This document shows, in pieces, positions 27,944 to 36,214 of a stretch of DNA of 64,000 nucleotides; position 1 is the first letter of the stretch, and each line of letters opens with the position of its first letter. This DNA is from Magnetospira sp. QH-2 (GTDB lineage: Bacteria > Pseudomonadota > Alphaproteobacteria > Rhodospirillales > Magnetospiraceae). Location of the stretch: the NCBI RefSeq assembly GCF_000968135.1, contig NZ_FO538765.1:2554001-2618000 (forward strand), read 5' to 3'. The notes beneath the pieces were generated by a model. It worked only from the letters and a program-made list of their open reading frames with translations, was not told the origin of the DNA and did not search any database. The translations under genes and the position numbers were made by a program.

Positions 27944-29755
27944 CTACTCGGCGGCTTTCGGGGTGACGGGTTCCAAGTCCGGTTGGAGGGCCTGGCCCAT
28001 GGAATTGATGTCGCCGCCGTCGATCCCTACTTCCTTGAGCAGGGAATCCACCAAGGGAGCCTGGGCCCGATAGCGCAGGGCCCCGTTGATCAGGTTATCG
28101 GCCAGATTGCCGCCGCCGGACAGGCTCTCGGACTCGCCACCACCTGCCCCGCCGTTGGCCGCGCCATTGTGAAGGCCGTCGATCTGGATCACCTTCATGC
28201 TGTCGATTTTCTCCATGGGCTTGACCGCCTCGGCGATGATGCCATCCAGGTTTTCGATCAGGGACAGCTTGATCTGCAAGGCCACCTGTTCGGGGGACAG
28301 CATGTTCTTGGCCTGATTGACCGCCGCCGTGCCCTCGGCCTCCACGTCATAGCGGACCTTGGCCGCCTCGGCCCGCAGGCGCTCGGCCTGGGCTTCGGCA
28401 TCGGCGGAAATGCGCAGCTTGTCGGCCTCGCCCTGGGCTTCCTCGCGCAGCGCCTCGGCCCGGTCGGCGGCGGCCATCTTGTCGGCTTCGGCGGCGACCT
28501 TGATGCCGATGGCATCGCGCTCGGCTTCCTTGGCGGCCTCGATCAGTTCGATGCGCTTCTGCCGGTCGGCGGCTTCCTGTTCGCGGGCGGTGGTCACCTG
28601 TTCCTCGGCGGTAACCGCCTTGGCCAGCGCCAGATCGGCTTCCGCCTGGGCTTCCGACTGGGCCTTGGATTTCTCGGCGATGACGATGGCCCGATCCTGT
28701 TCCGCCAGTTCGACGGTCTTGGTCTTTTCCACCTGTTGGGTGGCGATGGTGCGTTCCTTGTCGATCTCCTTGGCCTTTACCTGGCGTTCCAGGTCGATGC
28801 GGTCCTCGGCCAGTTCCCGCTCGGCGGAAATCCGGGCCTTTTCCACGTTCTGCTTGGACAGGATCTCGGCCTGTTTGGCGGCCTGTTCCTGCTCGGCCCG
28901 CTGCTTGGCGATTTCGGCGTTCTGCGACGCGCGACGGATTTCCACTTCCCGTTCCTGGGCCAGCTTGGCGTATTCCTCCTCCCGCTTGATCTCCAGCGCC
29001 TCTTTCTCCGTTTCCAGATTCTTCAGCTTGATCTGGACATCTGTGTCGCGCTCCACGTCGTTGCGCATTTTCTTGCGTTGCTCGATAGACTCCGTCAGCC
29101 GGGTCAGACCCTCGGCGTCAAAGGCGTTGTCCGGATTGAAGTATCCCATCCCCGTCTGGTCGAGCCCGGTCAGAGACACGCTCTCCAGCTCCAAACCGTT
29201 CTTGAGCAGGTCCTCGGTGACCGCCTGTTGGACCTTTTGGACAAAGTCGATGCGCTTTTCGTGCAGTTCCTCCATGGTCATTTCCGCCGCCACGGCACGC
29301 AGGGCATCGACGAACTTGCCCTCCACCAGTTCCCGCAACTGGTCCGGATACATGGTCCGCAAACCCAGAGTCTGAGCCGCATTGGCGATAGATTCCAAGG
29401 ACGGCTGCACGCGCACGTAAAATTCCGCCACCACGTCCACGCGCATGCGGTCTCGGGTGATCAGAGCCTGTTCATTCGCCCTTTGCACTTCCAGGCGCAG
29501 GGTGTTCATATTGACCTTGATGGTGTCATGCAGCACCGGGAATACCAGGGCACCGCCATTCATGATTACCTTCTGGCCACCGAAACCGGTGCGCACGAAT
29601 GAGGTCTCCTTGGAGGCGCGCCGATAGAGCCGGGACAGGATTAATCCGATGGTCAGCAGGGCGATAACGATGATCAGCGCACTGCCGCCGATGCTGATCA
29701 AGCCGCCCATTTTATCCATTAAACTGTCCTGATTGGCCGGGATTTCGTATGCCAT
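27944..29755 (-). CDS. Flotillin/YqiK-family membrane protein
   Basis: The 603-residue protein has one N-terminal membrane anchor (about 20-42), a basic stop (RLYRRASKE), a SPFH/Band-7 domain (45-210, with FVRTGFGGQKVIMNGG), and a very long coiled coil (about 225-480) rich in E/K/R/A repeats. The C-terminal region ends with a glycine-rich patch and EVGIDGGDINSMG. This is the YqiK/FloT architecture, forming membrane microdomain scaffolds. It is the last gene of a three-gene unit with YqiJ-like and PspA proteins, a combination tied to membrane stress and fluidity. Length and domain order match the family. Confidence 0.9.
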   Translation of the reverse strand: MAYEIPANQDSLMDKMGGLISIGGSALIIVIALLTIGLILSRLYRRASKETSFVRTGFGGQKVIMNGGALVFPVLHDTIKVNMNTLRLEVQRANEQALITRDRMRVDVVAEFYVRVQPSLESIANAAQTLGLRTMYPDQLRELVEGKFVDALRAVAAEMTMEELHEKRIDFVQKVQQAVTEDLLKNGLELESVSLTGLDQTGMGYFNPDNAFDAEGLTRLTESIEQRKKMRNDVERDTDVQIKLKNLETEKEALEIKREEEYAKLAQEREVEIRRASQNAEIAKQRAEQEQAAKQAEILSKQNVEKARISAERELAEDRIDLERQVKAKEIDKERTIATQQVEKTKTVELAEQDRAIVIAEKSKAQSEAQAEADLALAKAVTAEEQVTTAREQEAADRQKRIELIEAAKEAERDAIGIKVAAEADKMAAADRAEALREEAQGEADKLRISADAEAQAERLRAEAAKVRYDVEAEGTAAVNQAKNMLSPEQVALQIKLSLIENLDGIIAEAVKPMEKIDSMKVIQIDGLHNGAANGGAGGGESESLSGGGNLADNLINGALRYRAQAPLVDSLLKEVGIDGGDINSMGQALQPDLEPVTPKAAE

Positions 29756-29779
29756 CTTTCTCCCCTTTCCTCATCGTGG

Positions 29780-30466
29780 TTATGGCAGGTCCGCCTGCCC
29801 CTGCGAACGATCGCTCAAACCTTCGGACGGATTGTGGATGCCCTGGAAGAATCCACCGTCGCGCCGAACCAGCAAAACTTCGCACCCCTGTTCAAAGACA
29901 GTCCCTTCCTCATCCGGTTGGACCATGACGTAATGGGTCTGCCGGTGACGGTCCGATACCCGTGCCTGAGCCGGACTGTCATGGGTCGCCTCACCGAGGG
30001 TAACGACGGCGATGCGGCCAACCAGGTCATCCAGGGACACCGCGTCGGTCTCGTCCCTGGGCATTAATTTCGCCAGTATTCCCGTGATGCCGGCCATTGT
30101 CGGCAGCGCGACGAGTGTTGCTCCCAGTGCGGCCACCACCATGGGAATCAACCCGCCCACCAGGATCAAGGCGATTTCCTGCAACACCATGCCGCCGAGA
30201 CCAAAGGCGGTGAGAAAGACAATCAGCGAAACTAGCAAGGGCACTTGCCCAATCTTCAGCCAAGACAGCACCCCGCCAAGGATCGAAGGCGACGCCATGT
30301 CCGGTGCATCCACGTCGAGTTCCAGGTCCGGCAGCATGTTTTCCAACGCCTCGGACAACCCGGCCCCCATCAGTTGGCCCACGCCTTCGAGCACCGCCAG
30401 TATCAGCACGACCGCAATGGCGATGCTGAAAGGCAGGTTGGCGTCGGCGGTAAGAAAGGCGATCAT
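29780..30466 (-). CDS. YqiJ-like OB-fold membrane protein
   Basis: The 228-residue protein has hydrophobic segments near residues 12-35, 75-95 and 95-140, and a C-terminal OB-fold-like domain (DDLVGRIAVVTLGEATHDSPAQARV, then THYVMVQPDEEGTVFEQGCEVLLVRRDG). This is the YqiJ/NfeD-like pattern of flotillin partner proteins. It lies 10 bp after the PspA gene and 24 bp before the flotillin gene. NfeD-type OB domains are thought to assist flotillin assembly. The last residues (about 205-228) are polar and lack a family match. Confidence 0.82.
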   Translation of the reverse strand: MIAFLTADANLPFSIAIAVVLILAVLEGVGQLMGAGLSEALENMLPDLELDVDAPDMASPSILGGVLSWLKIGQVPLLVSLIVFLTAFGLGGMVLQEIALILVGGLIPMVVAALGATLVALPTMAGITGILAKLMPRDETDAVSLDDLVGRIAVVTLGEATHDSPAQARVSDRHRQTHYVMVQPDEEGTVFEQGCEVLLVRRDGGFFQGIHNPSEGLSDRSQGQADLP

Positions 30467-30476
30467 CGAATGCCCG

Positions 30477-31151
30477 CTACTCGCTCATGCCGGACTTCAG
30501 GGCCGCCAAGCGTTCCTTGACCCGGTTCTGCCGCGACAACTGCTCCAGCTCCTGTAGCTGGTTGGCAGTTTTGGCATCGGGTGGGGTTCGCCCCATCACA
30601 CCCAGGCTATTGTCCATGACCCGCTCGAACGTGGCATTGGCCTTGTCTACCGACGGGCCGACACCACCCGACAGTTCATCGGCGTCTCCGGTGGTGGATT
30701 CAGCCTTGGCGCGGGCGGTCTTAAACTCCGCCAGTTCCTCCTTCATTTCCCGCTTACGGGCCTGCAGGGCGGCGATATAGCCCTCCAATTCCTTTTCCCG
30801 TTCACCGGTCTCGGCAATGGACTGCTCCAACACAGGAATTTGCGCCTCGATATCCAGTTGATGGGAAATGGCGGCCTCGGCCAGATCGTCCCGTTGCTCG
30901 GCCACCGCCACTTCAATCTGGCTCCCCAGGGTTTCATGTTTGGTTTTTTTCTCCGCCAGGCGTTTCCCGGCGAGATGCTTGGCGGCGATGGCCTTGCCCA
31001 GTTCAGCCCGGACATCGTCAACAACCCGGTCCACCTCGCGCATGGCTTCCTCGAGCACCATTTCCGGTGCCGCGCCTTCGACCGCGTCCACAAGGGCATT
31101 CACGCCGCCACTGATGATCCGGCCCACGCGACCGGCAATTCCCTCTGCCAT
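30477..31151 (-). CDS. PspA/IM30-family protein
   Basis: The 224-residue protein is almost wholly helical and coiled-coil (residues 30-150), starting MAEGIAGRVGRIISGGVNALVD as in PspA/Vipp1 proteins. These proteins form ESCRT-III-like rings that bind and stabilise damaged inner membrane. The length matches PspA (222 in E. coli), although identity to the classical psp operon is not evident and no pspBC follows. It is the first gene of the operon with the YqiJ-like and flotillin genes. Confidence 0.85.
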   Translation of the reverse strand: MAEGIAGRVGRIISGGVNALVDAVEGAAPEMVLEEAMREVDRVVDDVRAELGKAIAAKHLAGKRLAEKKTKHETLGSQIEVAVAEQRDDLAEAAISHQLDIEAQIPVLEQSIAETGEREKELEGYIAALQARKREMKEELAEFKTARAKAESTTGDADELSGGVGPSVDKANATFERVMDNSLGVMGRTPPDAKTANQLQELEQLSRQNRVKERLAALKSGMSE

Positions 31152-31486
31152 CCTGCATCTCCTATTCTGTTTGCCCCTTAACCCGCGCCGGATTCAAAAT
31201 CATCGTTCTCTGACGACCACTCACCGACCGGTCGTTCCAAAGTGCGGTTTCGGTCACCCTCTCGTACAAAACCACCCTGTGATCGACCGATAAAACTATA
31301 TTCAATAGTTGAGTATAATAGCAATTATTTCTTCAATTAAAAATATAATTTGATCCGCACTATTCCTTTAAAAAAGCACTCATAGCAGATACCTTTCACC
31401 CCTGCGTGTTATTCCACCCAACTCCCTTGCCTGGACATCTCCCATGGCGGTAGCTAGCATGCGCGCGCATTCATACAGAGGCTGTC
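31152..31486. other. Divergent intergenic region, pspA-like operon / slyX
   Basis: This 335-bp gap holds no gene I can support. It contains a perfect 10-bp palindrome, CGACCGGTCG (31225-31234), and an AT-rich block around 31290-31375 that includes the minus-strand TTAATT-17-TATACT arrangement, a candidate pspA-side promoter. No sigma-54 GG-N10-GC site was found, so control through sigma-54 and PspF, as in E. coli, is not supported here. Confidence 0.4.
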
Positions 31487-31702
31487 ATGACGAATGATTC
31501 TGAGCGATTGGTGGAACTGGAAATGCGGCTCGTGGAGCAAGAGCGACTGACCCAGGACCTGTCGGACATGGTAGCCGAGCAATGGAAGGTCATTGACGCA
31601 CTGCGTCTGGTAACCGATCGGCTCAAGGACAGGGTCATCGCCGCCGAAGACCGGCTCGATGTCTCGGCGCCCCCGGCTCATGATCCTCCGCCGCACTACT
31701 GA
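31487..31702 (+). CDS. slyX: SlyX-family protein
   Basis: The 71-residue protein has the SlyX coiled-coil (RLVELEMRLVEQERLTQDLSD then VAEQWKVIDALR) and a proline-rich C-terminal tail ending PPPHY, both typical. The function of SlyX is not known. It starts at an ATG with AGAGGC upstream. The next gene, an exported protein, begins 7 bp after its stop and may be co-transcribed. Confidence 0.9.
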   Translation: MTNDSERLVELEMRLVEQERLTQDLSDMVAEQWKVIDALRLVTDRLKDRVIAAEDRLDVSAPPAHDPPPHY

Positions 31703-31709
31703 GGTGTTT

Positions 31710-33230
31710 ATGCTGCTCTTCTGGCGCATTGCCCGGGGTATACGGATACTGGCCCTTCTGTTGCTGACCGCCGGAACCGCCGCCGCCCAATCGCCGCCTC
31801 CAGAACCGAATAGTCTCGGCCTGGGCCCCGACGCCCAGCCGATCATGCAATTGATCCGCGCCATCGTCGAAAACGATCTGGAGCTGGCCCGCACCGCCCT
31901 GCGCCGGGGGGCCGATCCCGCCATGAAGGACGTGCGCGGTCTGACGCCCCTGGATATCGCCCGATTGCTCAAGCGCCCTAAGATCGCCGAGTTGATCGCC
32001 AAAGCGCAAAAAGGAGACAAGGGGCCGCTCAAGGAAGCCCTGGTGCTGGAACCTGAAAAACCCATTCCGGAAAACCAACCCGTCCTGCCAGGTGTCGAGG
32101 CTTACCTAGAGCAGTTGCCGGACGACGTCTTGTCCGACCACATCCCGGAGGTTCCGGATCCTCCCTCGCCAACGCCAACCATCAAAACACCGCCCGAGGT
32201 CAAATCGGTTTCACAGCCCACCGCCGCGAACGCCGCGCCAATGGCCGGGTCGCCACCCGAGAAACCGGTGGTCGCCCCACCGGCTCCAGCCCCTAAGACA
32301 ATGGAACCGGTTGCGGAAACCGTGGCCGACGCGTTGAGCGGCGTGATGCTGGAGGCCTCTCCCGTTGTTCCGGCCCTCCCGGCGCCCGCCATTGATATTC
32401 CCCTCTCTGAAATGGAACCAACCATTCCTCATACCAGGGCAGTTGCCACAGCCCCGGTAGCCTCGGCGCCCGTGCCCGCGTTGCCCGTGCCCATGTCGCA
32501 AGAGGCCTCGTCGCAAGGGGTGCCGGGGGAAATCCTGGAAGAAGTCCCCGATCCCATAGGCATCGTTTCGGTTCCTCCGCCTCAAGTGCACAAGGCGCCC
32601 GCGCCGGAGAAACCCCGCCCAGTCCCGCCGAAACGGATCAAAACCGGGCCGATCCTTCAAGGCGTGACCTTGGGCCTGGGATCTCTGACCCTGGGACAGG
32701 AACGGTCCATCCCACCTTCCTGCATTCAGCGGCAAGAAATACTGTTCTGCCTTGAAGATTCGAAATGGAAAGGCGGAACTGCCGATCTGTTCAATGTGAC
32801 GGAGATCCCCTTGCTGCAAGGCCAGCGGGTCCTTGTCCGCTATGCCACCAACCGGGTTGTCGCCATGCACAGCTTCTTTCCCAGCGCGAATTTCGACGCG
32901 GTGCGCGCCTATTTCAGCCGACGTCATGGCCCGCCCACCAACTCGGACCGGCGAACGATCCGCTTCACCGGCTATCCTTTCACGGAAAACAACATGGTCG
33001 CCTGGCGACATCGCCCCTTGAATGGCGGGCCGGAAGAAATCCTGCAAATTGTCGAGCATGCGCCGCGCCGGAGTCTGGGCGTCTTGCCCGATCATGGTCT
33101 CGTGCGAATTTTCCGCGCCAAGGATGACGACAAGATGGGTGTTCTCGGCCTTGAAGACCTGCAACTCCTCGCGGCACGCCTGGCGCAGGGAGGATCAAGA
33201 AACCCCGGTGACCCTGCACGCGCCCATTGA
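31710..33230 (+). CDS. Exported ankyrin / proline-rich protein of unknown function
   Basis: The ATG at 31710 has GAGGTG upstream and gives a signal peptide (MLLFWRIARGIRILALLLLT then AGTAAA, cleavage near AAA/Q). The mature part has one ankyrin-like repeat pair (about 45-105: LARTALRRGADPAMKDVRGLTPLDIARLL), a long proline/alanine-rich linker (140-310), and a C-terminal globular domain (330-490) with CIQRQEILFCLEDSKW. The C-terminal domain may carry a disulfide between the two visible cysteines. The domain has no name I recognise. It lies 7 bp after slyX. The periplasm is the likely location. Confidence 0.65.
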   Translation: MLLFWRIARGIRILALLLLTAGTAAAQSPPPEPNSLGLGPDAQPIMQLIRAIVENDLELARTALRRGADPAMKDVRGLTPLDIARLLKRPKIAELIAKAQKGDKGPLKEALVLEPEKPIPENQPVLPGVEAYLEQLPDDVLSDHIPEVPDPPSPTPTIKTPPEVKSVSQPTAANAAPMAGSPPEKPVVAPPAPAPKTMEPVAETVADALSGVMLEASPVVPALPAPAIDIPLSEMEPTIPHTRAVATAPVASAPVPALPVPMSQEASSQGVPGEILEEVPDPIGIVSVPPPQVHKAPAPEKPRPVPPKRIKTGPILQGVTLGLGSLTLGQERSIPPSCIQRQEILFCLEDSKWKGGTADLFNVTEIPLLQGQRVLVRYATNRVVAMHSFFPSANFDAVRAYFSRRHGPPTNSDRRTIRFTGYPFTENNMVAWRHRPLNGGPEEILQIVEHAPRRSLGVLPDHGLVRIFRAKDDDKMGVLGLEDLQLLAARLAQGGSRNPGDPARAH

Positions 33231-33236
33231 TACCGG

Positions 33237-33770
33237 TTACCCCAGACCCGAAAGGGTCGCCACATGGCGTCGGGACAGGTTGACGTAGTGATTGATTCCG
33301 CGTTGGAAATCATTCATTTCCGCTTCGGTCAGATCGCGGATCTTCTTGGCCGGAACCCCGGCCCAGAGTTCTCCGGACGGGATGCGCTTGCCCGGTCCCA
33401 ATAAAGCCCCCGCCGCCAGCATGGCCCGGCTTTCGATGACGGCGCCATCCATCACACAGGCCTTCATGCCAACGAAGCACTCGTTTTCCAGGGTCGCCCC
33501 ATGGATCATGGCCATATGGCCCACCAAGACGTCATCGCCAATGGTCGTCGGCCATTTGGCCGTGGTCACATGGACCATGGAGTTGTCCTGGATATTGGTG
33601 CGGGCCCCGATGCGGATCCAGTTGACGTCGCCGCGCACGGTCACGCCGTACCAAACGGAGGCGTCGGCACCGATCTCCACATCTCCGATCACCGAGGCGC
33701 CCGGCGCGATAAAGGCGCTTTCAGCAATGCGCGGGAATTGCTCTTCAAACGGCAGGATGAGGGGTGTCAT
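33237..33770 (-). CDS. Gamma-carbonic anhydrase-like / PaaY family hexapeptide protein
   Basis: The 177-residue left-handed beta-helix protein has hexapeptide repeats over about 15-130 (ADASVWYGVTVRGD, IGARTNIQDNS). Three histidines expected to bind metal are present in MVHVTT, VGHMAMIHG. The C-terminal helix follows. Family members include gamma-class carbonic anhydrases and PaaY-type thioesterase-like proteins; activity of single members varies. Convergent with the ankyrin protein, with a 6-bp gap between the genes. Confidence 0.85.
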   Translation of the reverse strand: MTPLILPFEEQFPRIAESAFIAPGASVIGDVEIGADASVWYGVTVRGDVNWIRIGARTNIQDNSMVHVTTAKWPTTIGDDVLVGHMAMIHGATLENECFVGMKACVMDGAVIESRAMLAAGALLGPGKRIPSGELWAGVPAKKIRDLTEAEMNDFQRGINHYVNLSRRHVATLSGLG

Positions 33771-33806
33771 GGCCGACTCCTTCGCAGGTGCAAACAGGCC
33801 GCCATT

Positions 33807-34349
33807 CTATTTCAGCAGTTTCTGAATGTCCTTGAAAACCGGCGTCCCGGCCTCGCGCAACCATTCGAACAGCACCATTTCCGTGGAAACCACCTGCGCC
33901 CCGGCCCGGGCCATGCGCTCACAGGCCAGGCGGTGGTTCTCGGGACGGCGCGACGAAACCGCATCGGCAACCAAAAAGACCGCGACCCCGCTATCCAAGA
34001 GATCCGCAACAGTTTGCATGACGCATACATGAGCCTCGATCCCGATGACGATGGCTTGCGATCGATCCAGCGCCGTAAAAGCTTCGGACCAGCCCTGATC
34101 GCGACCGCAGGAAAAGCTGATCTTGTTCCTCACCTCCGCATCGCCCAGCACATTAGTGATGGCGGGAACCGTCGGCCCCAGGCCCTTTGGATACTGCTCC
34201 GAGATCAGCTTCGGTACTCCCAACAGACCGGCGGCGGTGATGAGCTTGGCACCGTTTTCCACCACTGATGTCGGGTCCGACATGGTTGGCAGCAGCCGTT
34301 CCTGAATGTCTATGACCAGAAGGGCAGAGCGATCAACCCGCATTAACAT
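33807..34349 (-). CDS. Isochorismatase-family cysteine hydrolase
   Basis: The 180-residue protein starts at the ATG in 34347-34349, which has GAGGAG eight bases upstream. It shows the family aspartate in LLVIDIQERLLP, the lysine region, and the nucleophile cysteine in EAHVCVMQTVADLLD followed by AVSSRRPENHRLA. Members hydrolyse isochorismate, nicotinamide or related amides; this short form is close to YcaC-like hydrolases. The substrate is not predictable from context. The gene is 36 bp upstream of the gamma-carbonic anhydrase gene and on the same strand. Confidence 0.85.
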   Translation of the reverse strand: MLMRVDRSALLVIDIQERLLPTMSDPTSVVENGAKLITAAGLLGVPKLISEQYPKGLGPTVPAITNVLGDAEVRNKISFSCGRDQGWSEAFTALDRSQAIVIGIEAHVCVMQTVADLLDSGVAVFLVADAVSSRRPENHRLACERMARAGAQVVSTEMVLFEWLREAGTPVFKDIQKLLK

Positions 34350-34547
34350 GACAAAAACTCCTCTATTCCACCGATTCTGTGTCACCAGGGCAACACTGTG
34401 ACATTATGACAAGATTATGGCCCGCCTTTCATTGACTCGCCAAAGGAAGGGCCTAGTATCCGCTGCACTTGCACCATGGTATAATTCCAGGGCGGAATAT
34501 CCAACGCGGGATATACATTTCCGGCCCAACACAGGATACAAACGAAT

Positions 34548-36158
34548 ATGGGTTTTGCGGATCTCGGATTAGGGGAAGACGTCCTGCGGGCTGTTTCCGA
34601 CGCAGGATATGACAATCCCACGCCGATCCAGGAAAAGGCCATTCCGTTTGTTCTAATGAGCCGGGACATTCTCGGCTGTGCCCAAACAGGCACCGGCAAG
34701 ACCGCCTCCTTTACCCTGCCGATGATCGATATTCTGGCCCATGGTCGGGCCAAGGCGCGCATGCCCCGGACCCTGATCCTGGAGCCAACCCGCGAACTGG
34801 CCGCTCAGGTGGCCGAGAATTTCGACAAATACGGCAAGTATCACAAGCTCAACAAGGTGCTGCTGATCGGCGGCGAGTCCATGCAAGAGCAGATGAAGGT
34901 CATGGAAAAGGGCGTCGATGTGTTGATCGCCACCCCGGGCCGCCTGCTCGATATGTTCGAACGCGGTGGCCTGCTCCTGCGCGACGTGAAAATTCTGGTC
35001 ATCGACGAAGCCGACCGTATGCTCGACATGGGCTTTATCCCTGATGTGGAACGCATCGTGTCCTTGTTGCCGCCGTTGCGTCAGACCCTGTTCTTCTCCG
35101 CTACCATGCCGCCGGAAATCAAGCGTCTGGCCGATGCCTTCCTGAGCAATCCCAAGGAAATCAGCGTCGCGGCCCCGTCGTCGGCGGCGGAAACGGTCCG
35201 GCAGGCATTGATTGTTGTCGATCATGTGGAAGCGGCCAGAAGTGGACGCGGCGGTCCCAGCGGAGGACGGAGCGGCGGTCGAAGCGGCGGTGGTCGAGGG
35301 GGCCCGCGCGGCGGATCCACCAGCGGCCACAAGGAAAAACGCGCCGCGTTGCGGGCCTTGATTGCCCAGGAAGACGTACGGACCGCCTTTATTTTCTGTA
35401 ATCGCAAGCGCGACGTGGGCGTGACATACCGCTCGCTGGTCAAACATGGTTTCAGCGTCGGCCAACTGCATGGCGACATGAGCCAGTCCGAACGCACCCA
35501 GATGCTCCACGCGTTCAAGAATGGCGAGGTCAAGCTGCTGGTCTGTTCCGATGTGGCCGCCCGTGGCATCGACGTGTCTGATTTGAGCCACGTTTTCAAT
35601 TTTGATGTGCCGACCCATGCCGAGGACTATATCCACCGCATCGGTCGCACCGGGCGCGCCGGCAAGGAAGGCGTTGCTTTCACCCTCGCGGTTTCCGATG
35701 AAAGCAAATATATCGACGCCATTCAAAGACTGCTGAAGAAACCCATCGAACGGTTGGACGTGGTCGGATTGGTCAGCGGCACGTTGAAAGAGGGTGTTGG
35801 ACGCCCCAAGGCTTCCAGCAACAAGTCTCCGAAAACACCCGCTCCGGAGGCTCCGGCCTCGGAACCCGAGGTGACTGAGGACAACGAAACCGGGGAAGTC
35901 CGCGTTCCGGAAACCCAAAATGCTGATGAAAAGCCCAAGCGGTCCCGCCGGAAACCTTCCGACAAGCCCGCTGACGCCGCCGACGAAGGCAAGGCCAAAG
36001 CTCCCGCCAGGAAGGCTGCCAAGCCGGCGAAAAAAGCTGAAGACAAGCCCCGGGGTCGCGGTCGTGGCCGGGATCGAGACACGGATAACAATCAGGTTGT
36101 CGGCCTGGGCGATCACGTTCCGGCCTTCTTATTGCGCGCGGTCAAGCTGGACAATTGA
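34548..36158 (+). CDS. DEAD-box RNA helicase with inter-domain RGG insertion
   Basis: The 536-residue protein has the Q motif (PTPIQ), Walker A AQTGTGKT at 45-52, PTRELA, TPGR, DEAD at about 151-154, SAT, and in the second RecA domain ARGIDV and HRIGRTGRAG. It is closest to the RhlE/CsdA group of ribosome-assembly and cold-adaptation helicases. Between the two RecA domains (about residues 230-262) lies an unusual Gly/Arg/Ser-rich insert (SGGRSGGRSGGG then RGGPRGG). The C-terminal tail (about 420-510) is alanine/lysine/proline-rich with RGRGRGRDRD and ends in VPAFLLRAVKLDN. Confidence 0.92.
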   Translation: MGFADLGLGEDVLRAVSDAGYDNPTPIQEKAIPFVLMSRDILGCAQTGTGKTASFTLPMIDILAHGRAKARMPRTLILEPTRELAAQVAENFDKYGKYHKLNKVLLIGGESMQEQMKVMEKGVDVLIATPGRLLDMFERGGLLLRDVKILVIDEADRMLDMGFIPDVERIVSLLPPLRQTLFFSATMPPEIKRLADAFLSNPKEISVAAPSSAAETVRQALIVVDHVEAARSGRGGPSGGRSGGRSGGGRGGPRGGSTSGHKEKRAALRALIAQEDVRTAFIFCNRKRDVGVTYRSLVKHGFSVGQLHGDMSQSERTQMLHAFKNGEVKLLVCSDVAARGIDVSDLSHVFNFDVPTHAEDYIHRIGRTGRAGKEGVAFTLAVSDESKYIDAIQRLLKKPIERLDVVGLVSGTLKEGVGRPKASSNKSPKTPAPEAPASEPEVTEDNETGEVRVPETQNADEKPKRSRRKPSDKPADAADEGKAKAPARKAAKPAKKAEDKPRGRGRGRDRDTDNNQVVGLGDHVPAFLLRAVKLDN

Positions 36159-36214
36159 TCCCAATTTAAAAGCGCCGTACAGTCCCAACTAACAAGAATC
36201 GCGGGGCGAGCTGT

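Noticed and set aside
27926-29602. A 558-residue plus-strand frame opposite the flotillin gene
   Set aside because: Low-complexity L/G/F/D shadow of the flotillin coiled coil; no start signal, and it would begin inside the terminator.
34653-36116. A 487-residue minus-strand frame opposite the DEAD-box helicase
   Set aside because: Helicase motifs on the plus strand are complete; the minus frame has no motif.
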